Part shown: positions 24,364 to 36,140 of the stretch, piece after piece | How the letters are laid out: every line of letters starts with the position of its first letter | Numbering within the stretch: the first letter of the stretch is position 1 | Source of the DNA: Datisca glomerata | Taxonomy: Eukaryota; Streptophyta; Magnoliopsida; Cucurbitales; Datiscaceae | Length of the DNA stretch: 64,000 nt | Assembly: GCA_003255025.1 (NCBI GenBank) | Contig: QANY01011365.1 | Location: 558,001 to 622,000 of the forward strand | Direction: 5' to 3' | The notes under the pieces: generated by a model | Database searches by the model: none | What the model was told of the DNA's origin: nothing | Seen by the model: the letters and a program-made list of their open reading frames with translations, nothing else | Translations under genes and position numbers: made by a program

Positions 24364-27255
24364 ATGGGAAAGTACATGAAGAGATCCAAAATTACGGGTG
24401 ATGTTGCAGTCATGGAGGTCTCACCCCAGTCCTCCATTGGTGTCCGTACAAGAGCTGCCAAAACCCTTGCCTTACAGAAGCTCAATAAATCCTCGTCTTC
24501 ACTCTCACACTCGCCTACTGTAAAACCTGACACATATATTTCCTCCTCCTCATACCTCGAGCTACGAAACCGCCGACTCGAAAAGCCCCCTTTACTCAAA
24601 CAGCAGCAGAAAGATGAGAAGCCAAACGGTTGTTGCAGGAACAGGACAATAGCTGATAATTTTCGACCCAATTCCAGGTTGAATTCGGGTTCGGTTAACT
24701 CAGGCTTGGTCACGTTAGGATGTGAGAAGGACGAGGAGGTGGATTTTGGTCTTGAAGCAGGAAATGGTAACGAATTGGATGTTGAGGCTTCGTTGGGAGA
24801 TAATTATTTGGAGTTTGATGGAAGAAACAGGTATTGTTTTGTTCCTTTGCGGAGTTTCACTATGAGGCTTACTTCTCTCTGTTTTCTTATTTGTTTTGGT
24901 GGGCGATGTTCTTCAAAATAGCTGTGTTTTTGCGATTTTCTGAGACCGTGGTCTGTTACTCTCGCGGGTGCCACGGCATTGATATTAAACTTCTGTTGCT
25001 TTCTCTTTTCCTGTTTTTTCGTCATGACTTTCATCCTGCATCGTTTTTTGTATGGCCTCATGATCGTTAGTGTCTTTCTTCTAATTCTCTGATATTTCTG
25101 TTTCTCCATCCATTTCTATTTGGCAGAGACTAGAGAGTTAACGAAGGTTTTCTAGTTTATTTTATGATTCTCTAATTCTATTTAGTTTATTTTATATTTT
25201 TCATTCATTTAACAAGAGTTTTCTATTCATCTGCACACTTCCTTACTTCTTAAAGGGTAAAATTCTGAATAAATAAGACCAATTTTTACTATTCATTTGC
25301 ATGAAGGGTATTTTGAATTTCAATCCATCTCACATGGAGACGAAAGTGGAAATGAAAAAAGAAGGAGCTGGTAAAGTAAACTGCCTTTGCTTCATATATT
25401 TTTCTTTCCCATCCAATTTTTACTTGTTTAAATTAGATTTTCCCAGTCATGTTAGTTTGCTATCAGGTCCGTGGGCATAGCATAAGCACCTCACTTTGAC
25501 ACTTTCGCTCCCTCAAAAAGAAATATCTTTTCAAGCCTACTTTCCACATTTAATTTCGTTGGTGTACCGTGATTTTAGACACATAAGAACGATGTGGTTT
25601 CTGTTATATTATTGGAAAATGGAAAACTGACTTTACTTCTCAATTGTGTTTGTTTCAATGACACTATTTCTCACTTCCTTTATTTTACGTGATTTCACTT
25701 TCATCTGATATGTGAAAGTTATAAGTTCTAAAAAATGGCCGATGTACCTTTCATGCCACTAAAGTTTGTATCATGTTACGTGAAGAGTTATTTATTTACT
25801 GTTTATGTCTGCTAGATAGTTACCTATCAGTCTTAGCATTCATATCGTTAGTTCCACATTTTTTTATTGGGGAACTGATTAAATGCACTTTTATCTGCTG
25901 CAAGTACGCCGAGAAAATGTTGTAAGAGGGTCTACGATAGGTTTTTATTCTAGTTTTTCTGGGAGAAATGCAATTTTTGTCTTCTAATTTCATTCTAATT
26001 CCAACTTAAGTCCTCGAATAATTGGGTCCTTCTATTATCTTCAAACTTGATATTCTTATGTTGATAAGTTGCACAACAAAAGCATCTGAATGTTAATTAT
26101 AAGCTTTTAGGTTATCAACAACACAAGTGATTTCGAGGGTTGAGACTTAAAGAAATTACTAGATTGTATCATTTTTATCACTGGAGGATTTGATTGACAA
26201 AACTAAATTTAAAGGGGTCAAATTTGAAATTACATAGAACTTATAGGGCCAAATACGTACTTTATCTTTTTTGTTTGTTTGTTTGGGTACCTTGTTGGTT
26301 TGTTGCTATTCATCTAGTTGTCTTTCAACTTTACATTCCGCCTGAAAAGTAGCCTTGCTAAAAAATTTGCTCTTAACAGAAGCTGAAACCAAATACACGT
26401 CCTAGACTTCTTGAAATTCGCAACGTGACTCTCATCACTTGGGTTTGCCTGATGTTTCATATTCATGGGCCATATATGGTCACGTACTGAAACATGTACT
26501 GAGATTCTCTGTTTGAGGCTATCAGTAGGTGGCTAAGATTCTCAGAGTACTGTATCTATGCTGCCAGCCAAGTGGCCAACTTAGTTTGTCCTATTATACG
26601 GCAATAGCCCCATGCCACTAACAATTTGGATCCTATATTTTTGCAATAATTATGTTAGAGCTGTCATCTAATCGTGAATATACGATACCAAAGATTTTCT
26701 GTATAATGTTGGCGTAAAATATAGTGTATATGGGTCACACTTTTAACTCTTTACAGTTAGTTAATAAATGCATTTAATTTTGCGCGGTTATTGATTATTA
26801 TCTTCCTGTGGTTATACAGGAGCACCAGGGAAAGTACTCCGTGCAGCTTGATCATGGATTCCAGCACCATTGGAACACCTGGTTCCACTTCAAAGAGGGC
26901 AAATGCAAATGAAGCTAACAGAAGAACAAGGAGCGACTCTCAAAGAAGAATCCCAACAATACGTGAGATGGAGGAGTTTTTTGCCCACGCAGAGCAAAGG
27001 CAGCAGATTATATTTATGGAGAAGTATGTTTCTTTCATATAATTATAATTTGCATATACTTCCTTAGATTATATTTTACTATAATTAGTAGTGCAAATTC
27101 CTGCAACTAAGTTGGCTTTGATGAACGAATACCAATTCCTAAAATGCTGTTGAAAGTGAACCTTATGTATATTGGATTACTGCAGGTACAACTTTGACAT
27201 TGTGAATGACATGCCACTCCCGGGACGATATGAGTGGGTGCAACTAGTTCCCTGA
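24364..27255 (+). CDS. KRP3: Cyclin-dependent kinase inhibitor, KRP/ICK family, KRP3-like, 3 exons
   Basis: Exons: 24364-24830, 26820-27023 and 27186-27255. Phases match and the frame gives 246 codons plus TGA, within the usual 190-290 of the family. The N-terminus MGKYMKRSKITGD, then VRTRAAKTLALQKL and YLELRNRRLEKP, are the motifs shared by KRP3/4/5-type members. The C-terminal inhibitory domain (about residues 200-246) is complete: EMEEFFAHAEQ, then FMEKYNFDIVNDMPLPGRYE and WVQLVP. In Arabidopsis this domain contacts cyclin D and CDKA, blocks kinase activity and slows the cell cycle in the nucleus. The R-S-T-R-E-S-T-P-C motif (156-164) is also conserved. Intron 1 is 1989 nt. No disabling change is seen. 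The KRP3-versus-other-member assignment needs a tree. Confidence 0.94.
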
Positions 27256-27900
27256 TCCGAAGCTCATTTTACCGGAGAATGGTTTACCTGCAACTTCTCA
27301 GTTACGATTTCAACAATGGAAATTCAAGGATCTAATATCAATTTACTTAAGAGAATGAGAAAGAAACGTGTAACTTAACCATCCATATAGGCACAGAGAT
27401 GGCTACAAAGCTAAGGTTTCTTCTCAGAAGAAAGGGGAAAAAACCCCATGTGGTGGCTATTGCCGGTTCAATCACGAATGACGTACGTTTTCCCTCTCTC
27501 ACTTGCTTAGGGGAAAAATATAAAAGGGTATTCTAGAGGTATATTTGAGAAGAATGCGAGTTTAGGATTTGGGTGGGTTTATTATTGTAATTTCAACTGT
27601 ATGTCTGGTAATGAAGAGGGTTTGTGTTGGTTTTTGGTCCCTTTTAATTTATGTGTTGTGTATAATTTGGCTTTAGAGGGAAACAATGCTTCTGGGAGAT
27701 AACACAACTAATTTTCAAGAATCAAATGTTGATGTTTCTGCTAGGATTTTGATATGTTTAGATGTTGAATGAAACTAAATTTATTGATCATTACATAGAA
27801 TTCAATTAAAATATTGTATGAAAGTAGGATTTCTATTATTATGTTTGATTGTCTTCGTTGGTTTTCATAACCTATATAAAGTAATCAAAGGCTTGTGGTG
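27256..27900 (+). other. KRP-like gene 3' UTR and downstream spacer
   Basis: No ORF. This is probably the 3' UTR for the first several hundred bases, T- and G-rich (GTTTGTGTTGGTTTTTGG near 27620) as near plant cleavage sites. The exact poly(A) site is not determinable here. Confidence 0.5.
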
Positions 27901-27908
27901 TTCAGTTT

Positions 27909-28265
27909 TAAGGTGTGTGCGGTTCGGTCGGTTAAAAGATTATTTGTGCAATCGAATCAAATTTATCGGTTATCTAAGTAACTGAATTGGTGAGTATATA
28001 AAAACTTAACTGAATTGAAATAGTGATTTTGGTTCGGTTTGTTGTAATTGGTTTAATTATCTAAGATTTTTAATAATATATATATATATATATATATATA
28101 NAAATATTAAAATATTGAAAATATATTTTGGTGGTTATAATCGATAGAAAGATAGAAAAATATAACTAAATTGAATTTAAGATTCTTTAAATTAGCTTTG
28201 AATTGGTAGAATAAAAGAATCGACCTATTCTGTTCAATTCGATTTAGCTTGATTGTACACTCCTA
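27909..28265. mobile_element. Probable hAT-like MITE, 357 bp
   Basis: The left end TAAGGTGTGTGCGGTTCGG and the right end, read inward as TAGGAGTGTACAATCAAGC, are imperfect terminal inverted repeats resembling the common plant TAGGGGTGTNCAATCGG ends. Flanks TTCAGTTT (27901-27908) and ATCAGTTA (28266-28273) agree at 6 of 8 positions, as for an aged 8-bp hAT duplication. The interior is rich in GGTTCGGT / CGGTTA motifs and has no ORF. It contains the TA microsatellite with the ambiguous base. Confidence 0.5.
28077..28101. repeat. TA microsatellite ending in an N
   Basis: About 12 TA units, with base 28101 given as N. Repeat length here is probably not reliable in the assembly. Confidence 0.95.
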
Positions 28266-28273
28266 ATCAGTTA

Positions 28274-29690
28274 TGCATGAGAAAAACTGAGTAGTTTTTA
28301 AGGGTTAAAAGAAAAGATACTTCCGAAAAAAAAATGCAAAGACACCTACTTTCACATTTCATGTTTTGCCATTTCATCTTTGCACAATTACTTTTACTTT
28401 TGTACTTCAAAATAATTGTAATATGGCCTTTCTTACTCAAAGTTTGTTAAATTTAGCGCATTTACCGGATAATTCATGTGTTTTCTTAAACCTATTTATC
28501 GTAATCCAGTGAGCTTCTTAGATACCAAAATCAGTTAGATTGAATTGACTGTTCTATATAACTCAGCTAATAAAAAAACAATTCGAAGGCTATTGTATTA
28601 AATGGTTTTTGTATGAAATTCATCTTGATATGTAAAAACGTAATTTGCACTTAGATTGTTATTTCTCTCAACCGCAGACACCATTTTTCATAAATTAGAT
28701 GTGAAAAATGTGCGTTACACGGGATATGGAACAAAATAGTTTTTTTTTAATTTTCAAACCCTAAAGTAAAGAAGAATAACATTCCTTAACATTATGTTGA
28801 GTAATGAATAATTTTTATACAGGCCATACAATGTTCACGTAAAATTTTGATTGAAAATATGTTCATTACTAAATGAATTGGTTTAAAAAATTAAATTACT
28901 TTAACAAATTAGTGCTATGTAACTTTTATTCGTTTTTATATTCTATGACATGATGTTCTTTTATCGTTTTTATATTTTGGTAACAAACATTGTTCTTTTT
29001 TTAAATTCTTTTTTAAAGGATATAACTATTCATTTCCCTCATTTTAAGTTTACCTCCTATTAAATACATTAAGACAATAGTTGTAGTAATACATAAAATA
29101 ATAAATGTATTTAATTAAATTAATAAGTTAATCTACAACAAATATATTTAAATGAATTTACATTAAATGAGTTGTAGGGTGTTTTTGAAATTTAATTAAT
29201 TTGATTGGAGAAATGTATATGTTTCTCCCCCTTAAACTCCATATAGAAGTAGTAGTAATTTAGCATCTGCATTTTCAATCTTCATCATCTACTACACAAC
29301 TTCTATAGTCATAAAATATCTCAACAAAAAAATAGTTAATTCAAAATCATTAAAAAATTGTGTATTTGAGAATTTTATCTTGACAATTAAAAGATTACTT
29401 GTTGCATATTAGCATAGCTAAAATTTAATTTAGTTGAAACGTCATACAAATTTTGGTATATGGAACTAATTGTTATATGGTAAATGGTTGAAAAACATAT
29501 GGGTAATAATTTGCCTAAAAACACTAAATTTAAAGTTGCATAACAAGTTCTTACTTGTAGTTATTGTAAATACATATACAAGACTAGGTAAAAAACTAAA
29601 TAAGGACTTAAAAAGACATGAGTTATTTACTATATCATTAACGATATAGTAACGGCTTAAATCAAATGACTTACATGCAACATAAATGAA
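28274..29690. other. AT-rich intergenic DNA, nothing recognised
   Basis: No coding potential or terminal repeats on either strand. Confidence 0.55.
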
Positions 29691-29696
29691 GCGCAT

Positions 29697-30460
29697 CATT
29701 TTGGGTTGCATGTACCTCATTTGAATCACATGTGCTTAAAATGATATACCTCATTTGTGCTTTTCATTTTGGATTGCATGTACCTTATTTGAATCACATG
29801 TGCCTAAAATGATGTACCTCATTTCAACTTTTCAGATGAGATCTATTTTCTATCTGCTATAGTTAACGATACCATCAATTTCCCTAACTACATATTTTAC
29901 ATTGGCAATAAAACTAATAACTAATGAGTGTGGTTTTTTCATACTGACACATAGAGGACGAAATAGGAAAAAAAATATGATTGAAGATAATGCACAACCT
30001 GAAAAAAGAACTTAACATTTGCGCTTCTGGACAATGACACAGCTAGTGAAGAGTGTGTTTGCAAAGTGACAAAGTACAACAGCATTTTCATCTTCAACCC
30101 TTATGATGAGTGTGTTTCAGCCTAAAATGATGAATGTGTTTCAGCCTAAAATGATGCATCTCATTTTCGTCTCTCAAATGATGTGTATTTACTATCTGCT
30201 ACCGTTAACAGTACCATGAAATTTCTATAACTATATATACTAAATTGGCTATAAAACCTATAAATATTGACGATAAGTTTATCATATTGACACATAGAAG
30301 ACCAACATGAAAGAAATAAAGATAACACACTACTTTAAAAAAAATCTAACCTTTTAGGTTTTCAACAATGACACAAATAGTGAGATTCTAATAAAGAGTG
30401 TGATTAGAAACAATCAAAGTACAAGAGTATTTCACCTTCAAACCTTATAAATATGCTAAT
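29697..30460 (+). repeat. Compound diverged tandem repeats (68 bp and about 342 bp periods)
   Basis: A 68-bp unit with GCATGTACCTCATTTGAATCACATGTG is present twice (29703 and 29771). A longer unit starting near TATCTGCTATAGTTAACGATACC (29849) recurs from TATCTGCTACCGTTAACAGTACC (about 30193). ATTGACACATAGA-GACC, AATGACACA-TAGTGA and CAAAGTACAA-AG follow in the same order. A further partial echo lies near 29620-29650 (TTACTATATCATTAACGATA). Open frames here are repeat-driven. Confidence 0.7.
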
Positions 30461-30553
30461 CGGATGCATAATATTTCTATAATATCTTTAAACTATTTAA
30501 GGTTTAGTAAATTTTACTTTTAAGAGAATATGTAAATACAAACTAAGCCCACC

Positions 30554-30635
30554 AAAAAAAGGAGAGATTTCCGCAGCGGGGATATGAACCCGGATTTCAA
30601 CATGAGAAATTTCCAATGAGCTACTGCAGATTTCG
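30554..30635 (-). repeat. tRNA-like unit: SINE or pol III pseudogene
   Basis: On the minus strand TAGCTCATTGG (30613-30623) matches box A and GGGTTCATATCCCC (30578-30591) matches box B at tRNA-like spacing. About 20 nt later comes a T7 run (30553-30560) that could be a pol III terminator. No target-site duplication or A-tail was found and the acceptor stem does not pair well, so it is not a functional tRNA. It is a SINE head or tRNA-derived pseudogene. Confidence 0.5.
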
Positions 30636-31174
30636 TTGATATAGATGGTAATGTTCAATTACATAAATAAATTCTAACGTGTAGATTTGTATCTTGGGTC
30701 CGAATATAATTTTTGTTCCTATTTGTATGTTCAAATAAACATTTGTCCGTCAACTTTAACTTTTAATTTAATATCAGTCAAGTCTGTATTTAAATGAAAC
30801 ATTATACAAGTGATGGCTTTTGTGATATATATGATGACTGGACACATAGACAATGGATATTGTTGGAGAGTAAAGAGAAAAATTTACCTGTATTTTTCTT
30901 CAAATTGAAAATAATACAGAAAATAAATAGATGGCAGAGATGAGGCGTGACCAAGTCGCTCTCTTGAGATGTTACACGCATTCTACAGTAATTTCTGGTG
31001 CAATAGACAATAAAACGATTGATGCACGCCGTCCCCAGGATACAACAGCTCAACCACCTTGTTATAATTCCTCCAAGTCAACACTACTTGTAGGAGACAA
31101 AGCTTTCTATAACATCACCTCTTCTACCAGATTGTATTTAGAAAAACTAAACAATTTTTTCTTTAAATGAATTA
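30636..31174. other. Unassigned sequence left of the Gypsy LTR
   Basis: The GC-richer stretch 30930-31140 has short open frames on both strands but no family motif. I do not recognise it. Confidence 0.4.
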
Positions 31175-32395
31175 TGTAGATGCAAATGTGTAATGTGGGT
31201 GAGTGCGAGAGTGGGGTAATCCTAGCTTGTGATTGAAACAACGCCTGAGAACGTCGGGGAGAACATCAGGAGGTGAAGGAAGAGCACTCTAGACAGCCAA
31301 GGGTGGTGACACACGCTCTCTCTCTCTCAAGAAGTCAGAGTTTCTCACTCAAAAATGAGAGTTTCGCTATCTAGAATGAGAGCTTCTCTCTCTAAAATTT
31401 CATTCCCCTCAAAACGGAGGAGCCCTCATTTTAGTTGATCAAAAGGAGGGGGACCATTGCAACTAATCCCTTGATTAGTTGCAAGCCTGCCAATCAAATC
31501 GTGCCACCTCATCTGGCTAATCATGTTTAAGTGGGTAAGAGGAGAATTTCACATGATCCAATCGGATGGCGCACGTGGGTCTTTGTGTAGTGACCATGAT
31601 CTGGGGAGAACATGCCTAACCGGTGGGGCTCAACGGCGATGTTTACCCAACTCCTCCTCTCAAAGGGCTCTCTCAAACCAAACTCCTTCCCAAGGTGGGG
31701 GGGGACACCCTCAATGTCTAGAGTGATCGTACTGAAGAGGTATATCTCATTCCAATACAACGTAGCCTCGTCTCTAATCCTACCAGTCCACAACCTCCCA
31801 AGCATTTCTAGGAAACCATATGTCCACCCAAGTATTTTTCACTTGACTTGGTGGTTTATGATGTGATGACTCGTTGTGATAGCGGAGTGATACGTCTTGT
31901 CTTCGAGTTGCATTACGAAGGGTGATCCAAGCACTTCCGTGGTACACCCATGAGGGTGACATCAATGGTACACCCATGAGGGTGACATCAATGGTACTAC
32001 CATAGGGGTGACGTCCCATCGTGCTGCCATGGGGATGACCCCCCACGGATACCTTAGTGGCGGCATCCCATGGGGTGCACCTCAACGGTGACACTCCATG
32101 GTGCATCTCAGCGGTGACACTCCATGGTGCACCTCAGCGGTGACACTCCATGGTGCAGCGGCGGCACTCCATGGTGCATCCTCGGAGGAGAAACTCCCGA
32201 TACGCTGTAAAAGTTACGCTTCGCAGGAGTCAACGTTGAGGTCGTCAACCCTCATGTACATTTAGTCTCCTGTGCAAGCACTATGCGAAAGAATCGGGCT
32301 TGTACACAATTTCTTCAATGTTGCAATCATCGTATCATCAAGTCCCCAATACTTTCTTTTTCCTTAGGTTCAACGAACCTAGACAGATTTCATGG
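31175..32395 (-). repeat. Gypsy 3' LTR (or solo LTR)
   Basis: 31175-31742 matches 58923-59493 closely, in the same orientation. The rest (31743-32395) has no second copy in the window because the other LTR is truncated. The + strand left edge is TG at 31175, matching the LTR edge next to the PBS at 58923. The right edge is uncertain, because truncated Copia LTR sequence starts at about 32411. Confidence 0.75.
31936..32180. repeat. 26-bp minisatellite inside the Gypsy LTR
   Basis: Two types of unit lie head to tail: GGTACACCCATGAGGGTGAC-ATCAAT (about 3 copies, then decaying) and GGTGACACTCCATGGTGCA-TCTCAGC (about 4 copies). Both are about 26 bp and share the GGTGACA(T/C)(T/C) core, so they are diverged forms of one unit. 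The minus-strand open frame across it (31780-32106) is repeat-driven and not a gene. Confidence 0.85.
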
Positions 32396-32410
32396 GTGAT
32401 GCGGATGGTG

Positions 32411-34165
32411 CATCTTTTGAAAAAAAAAGCTTTTTCAATAAGTTAGGATCAATTACATATTTATACATTAAATCTACAACATTAAATATTAGAAATCATA
32501 TACCTCTTGTAGTCAATATCAAGCGTCCTTGCGAAACTGATCGATCCTCCGTCCCAAGAAACTGTTCCAACGATTAGTAGACTCCGAGATCCACACTAAG
32601 ATTTTCCAAGTCAATCTTCAATGCACTAGGACGCGTGTGAGCATGTAGAATATTACAAGATATTTTTCTGTCTCTATATGTACTCAACACATGAGATCCA
32701 GAGATTTACTGAGAATGAATTTAGTGAGACGATTCTCTAAAAGAATGTGATGATTCTTATTTTACAAATTTGATTAACTTTTAATCGCAGAGAAAATCAC
32801 TATGACACTAACTATGTTCTCAATTCAATTCTTAATTGATGAACTGAGGATATGGTCAACTGATTAAACTGATAAACTCATTCTTCAACTGAGGCCATTA
32901 GAATAATATCTGTATATTTTCTAGATAATGACGTATAAGATATTTAAGGATAAATTGAAATAATATTTAATTATAAAATTATCAATTACAGTGGGACCCA
33001 CTATAACTGTGCACAACTATAGTGCCACATGGCACTACAGTAGTCCATACCAATCTCTGATACTCAATAAGTGATTGACACGTGGTAATTACTATGAATT
33101 AAATATTTATTTTAATCAGATAAATATGTATCAAAATTAACATATCCGATTATTCCTATCAACTAAATTATCTGTTATTTTTAAGTAACAAATTTAATTG
33201 ATTCAAATTATTATCTAATAATAATTTAATTATCTAATTTCACAAATTAGATATTCTGTCTCACTTATCGATAATTAGAAACTTATCGATAATTAGAAAA
33301 TAATCGACAATTATTTATATATATAATTTTCAAAAATTATATTTATATATATAAATAACTCAATCAATTATTTCTTAATTAGTTAATCACACATAATTAT
33401 CTCATAATTATGTACTTACCCTAGAATAATTTTTTTTTTGCAAGTCAGTCATTTTCTCATGTCTTGAAATATTCACACTCTAAGCTGCGCAATACATAGG
33501 TGACTTGGGGACCATTGACCTATAATCCTAAGCTCTAATAAATAAGGTTATTAATCAAACTCTTTAACTAAGTAATCTTGTTTATTAAGTGTATTATTTC
33601 TCAACTATAAATATGGAATTGCACTCTTAGAGATTATAGAATGTATTTATAGAATATTCTCATGTAGTCCATTGATATAATAATTTCACGTAGTTCTATC
33701 CTCCAATTATTGGTTCGTAAATTAGAACTGGTGAAAATTACCATTTTCCCTTTCTAACTCGTGATCATTAAGTACCATTAATCCACTAGTGAATGACTAA
33801 TTTATAATCGTATTATAGATTTGAGCTCAATAACCATTTAGTTCCAGAATCAACACTTAAGAGAACCAATATATGATCCGTTATGAAAGCTTGGATTTCA
33901 AATCTTGTAAGATCATGTTACTAAATCTCCAAAACAAAAGTCACTAGCTTGTTTACAAACAAACCTTAACGAGTGAATCAAAATATACAGTAGACATGTA
34001 TAGGAGTTCATGACTACTCAGGATTTAGATTGATCTACATATGATCATCGAATTGATGTGTATTATGTCTTTATGATAAATGGCACGTTGATAAATATAT
34101 TAATTCAAATCGGTCTAGTCATATATAATTTCATTATATAAAGTACCTTCACTGATCTAGATGTC
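32411..34165 (-). repeat. Copia A outer element, truncated 3' LTR
   Basis: Homologous (inverted) to 34870-36000 and 43970-44990. It lacks the terminal about 110 bp on the left and about the first 300 bp on the right. A palindrome TAGTGCCA-CA-TGGCACTA lies at 33020-33037. Confidence 0.8.
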
Positions 34166-34869
34166 GACTATCAACTGTCTCTGTCTGACTGAAAGTCAGA
34201 ATCAGTATATCTAGTGGGGTTCAGGTCTCCACCTGAATAAACAAGTATATAGTTTCTCGTTCTCCTAAGATACTTAAGAATGGCTTTACTGCAATCCAAT
34301 GTTCCAAACCTGGATTCGATTGATGACGACTGACAATTCCCATTGCATAACAGATAACTAGTCTCATACACAACATGGAATACATGAGACTTCCAACTAC
34401 TGAAGCATAGGGAATCTTTCTCATATCCTCTTCCTCTTGAGGTGTCTTATGATATTGTTCCTTGAAGATAACAATTCCATGTCTGGTCAGTAGTTGACCT
34501 TTCTTAGAATTCTCCATAGAGAATCTCTCCAGCACCTTATCAATAAAAGATGCTTTGAGAAAGTGCCAAGAGCTTGTTCTTTCTATCTCTTAGGATTTGG
34601 ATACCCAGAACATAGCTCGCTTCTCCCAAATCTTTCATTTGAAATTTTCAGCTAACCATTTCTTTACATTTGACAGAGTTTCTACATCATTCCCAACGAG
34701 TAGAATATCATCAACATAAAAAACTAAGAAAATCATTATCTTATCTTTGATGTATTTATAAACACAGGCTTCGTCAACATTTTGGTTGAAGCCATAAGAT
34801 TTTATAATCTCATCGTAGGTAAGATTCTAAGATCTAGATGCTTGCTATCCATAAATGGATTTAAGCAAC
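34165..34869 (-). pseudogene. Copia A RT/RNase H, 3' half of outer element
   Basis: On the minus strand: LLKSIYG (breakpoint side), then the YVDD-containing segment (VLYVDDILL-type, 34680-34720), MLERFSMENSKKGQLLTRHG (34476-34535), KIPYASVVGSLMYSMLCMRL, and RNase H start YLRRTRNYILVYSGGDLNPT and YTDSDFQSDRDS. It then runs into LTR sequence. Stops and a frameshift near 34570 and 34371 disable it. Confidence 0.85.
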
Positions 34870-36126
34870 TGTTGGATTAATAATCTAGTTTATTAGAGCT
34901 TAGGATTATAGGTCAATGGTCCCCAAGTCACTTATGTATTATGCAGCTTAGGGTGTGAATATTTTAAGACATGAGAAAATGACTGACTTGTAAAATAAAT
35001 TTTTATTCTGGGGCAAGTACATAAGTATGAGATAATTATGTATGATTAACTAATTAAGAAATAATTAATTGAATTATTTATATATGTAAATATAATTTTG
35101 GGAAATTAATACATATAAATAATTATAGATTATTTTTCAATTATCGATAAGTGAGACATAATATCTAATTTATGAAATTAGATAATTAAATTATTATTAG
35201 ATAATAATTTGAATCAATTAAATTTGTTAGTTCAGAAATAACAGATAATTTAGTTGATAGGGATAATCGGATATGTTAATTTTGATACATATTTACCTGA
35301 TTAAAATCAATATTTAATTCGTAGTAATTATCATGTGTCAATCACTGATTGGGTATCAGAGATTGACTTGGACTATTGTAGTGTCACATGACACTACAAT
35401 TATGCATAGTTGCAATGAGTCCCATTGTAATTAAAAATTTTAATTTAAATATTATTTATTTGTCCCTAAATATCTGATATGTCATTATCTAAAAATATAC
35501 ATATATTATTCTAATGGCCTTAGTTGATGAATGTATTTATCAGTTTAATCAGTTGATCAGATCATCAGTTCATCAATCAAGAATTGAATTGAGAACATAG
35601 TTGGTGTCAAAGTGATTTTCTCTGCGATTAAAAGTTAATCAAATCTCTAAAAGAAGAATCATCACATTCTTTTAGAGAATCGTCTCACTAAATTTCTTCT
35701 CAATAAATCTTTAGATCTCATGTGTTGTGTAAATCTAGAGACAAAAAATGTCTTGTAATATTTTACGTGCCCACACACGTCCTAGTGCGTTGAGGATTGA
35801 CTTGGAAGATTTTGGTGTGGATCTCAGAGTCAACTGATCGTTGAAACGGTTTCTTAGGATGGAGGATCAGTCGGTTTAGTAAGGATGCTTGATATTGATT
35901 ATAAGGCGTAAATGATTCCTAACCTTGTATGTTGTAGATTTAATGTATAAAAATATAATGGATCCTGACTGATTGGAAAACTTTTTTTTATAAAAACTTT
36001 TTATTTGCTTATTGTGGATTTGCGGAAGTTTTATTTTATTAAAAGATCCAATCTTTATTAAGAGTTTAATTTTTAAATGGCCACGTGCCACTCGCTTTCG
36101 CCGGTCATGCGCTGCGATGACGAACA
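34870..36126 (+). repeat. Copia A inner element, left LTR (5'-truncated)
   Basis: It ends CGAACA at 36126 just before the PBS. It begins inside the LTR relative to the full start TGTTAGGGG at 43662. A perfect palindrome with 12-nt arms lies at 35375-35400. Confidence 0.85.
35375..35400. repeat. Perfect LTR palindrome, 12-nt arms
   Basis: ATTGTAGTGTCA, a CA spacer, then TGACACTACAAT, exactly self-complementary. Homologous hairpins in the other LTR copies keep pairing with changed bases. Confidence 0.9.
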
Positions 36127-36128
36127 AG

Positions 36129-36140
36129 TGGTATCAGAAT
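36129..36140 (+). other. Primer-binding site, inner Copia A
   Basis: TGGTATCAGAAT, two bases after the LTR end, complementary to the 3' end of initiator tRNA-Met (usual TGGTATCAGAGC). One base differs from the outer element's TGGTATCAGAGCGAT. Confidence 0.9.

Noticed and set aside
24804..25109. Lysine/arginine-rich minus ORF overlapping KRP3 exon 1 and intron 1
   Set aside because: Antisense to a conserved coding exon and T-rich intron; composition explains the basic residues.
30931..31170. GC-richer overlapping ORFs (+ and -) left of the Gypsy LTR as a gene
   Set aside because: No splice-consistent extension and no recognisable domain; left as unassigned.
31780..32106. Minus-strand His/Gly-rich ORF
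   Set aside because: It coincides with the 26-bp minisatellite of the LTR; no start context or family.
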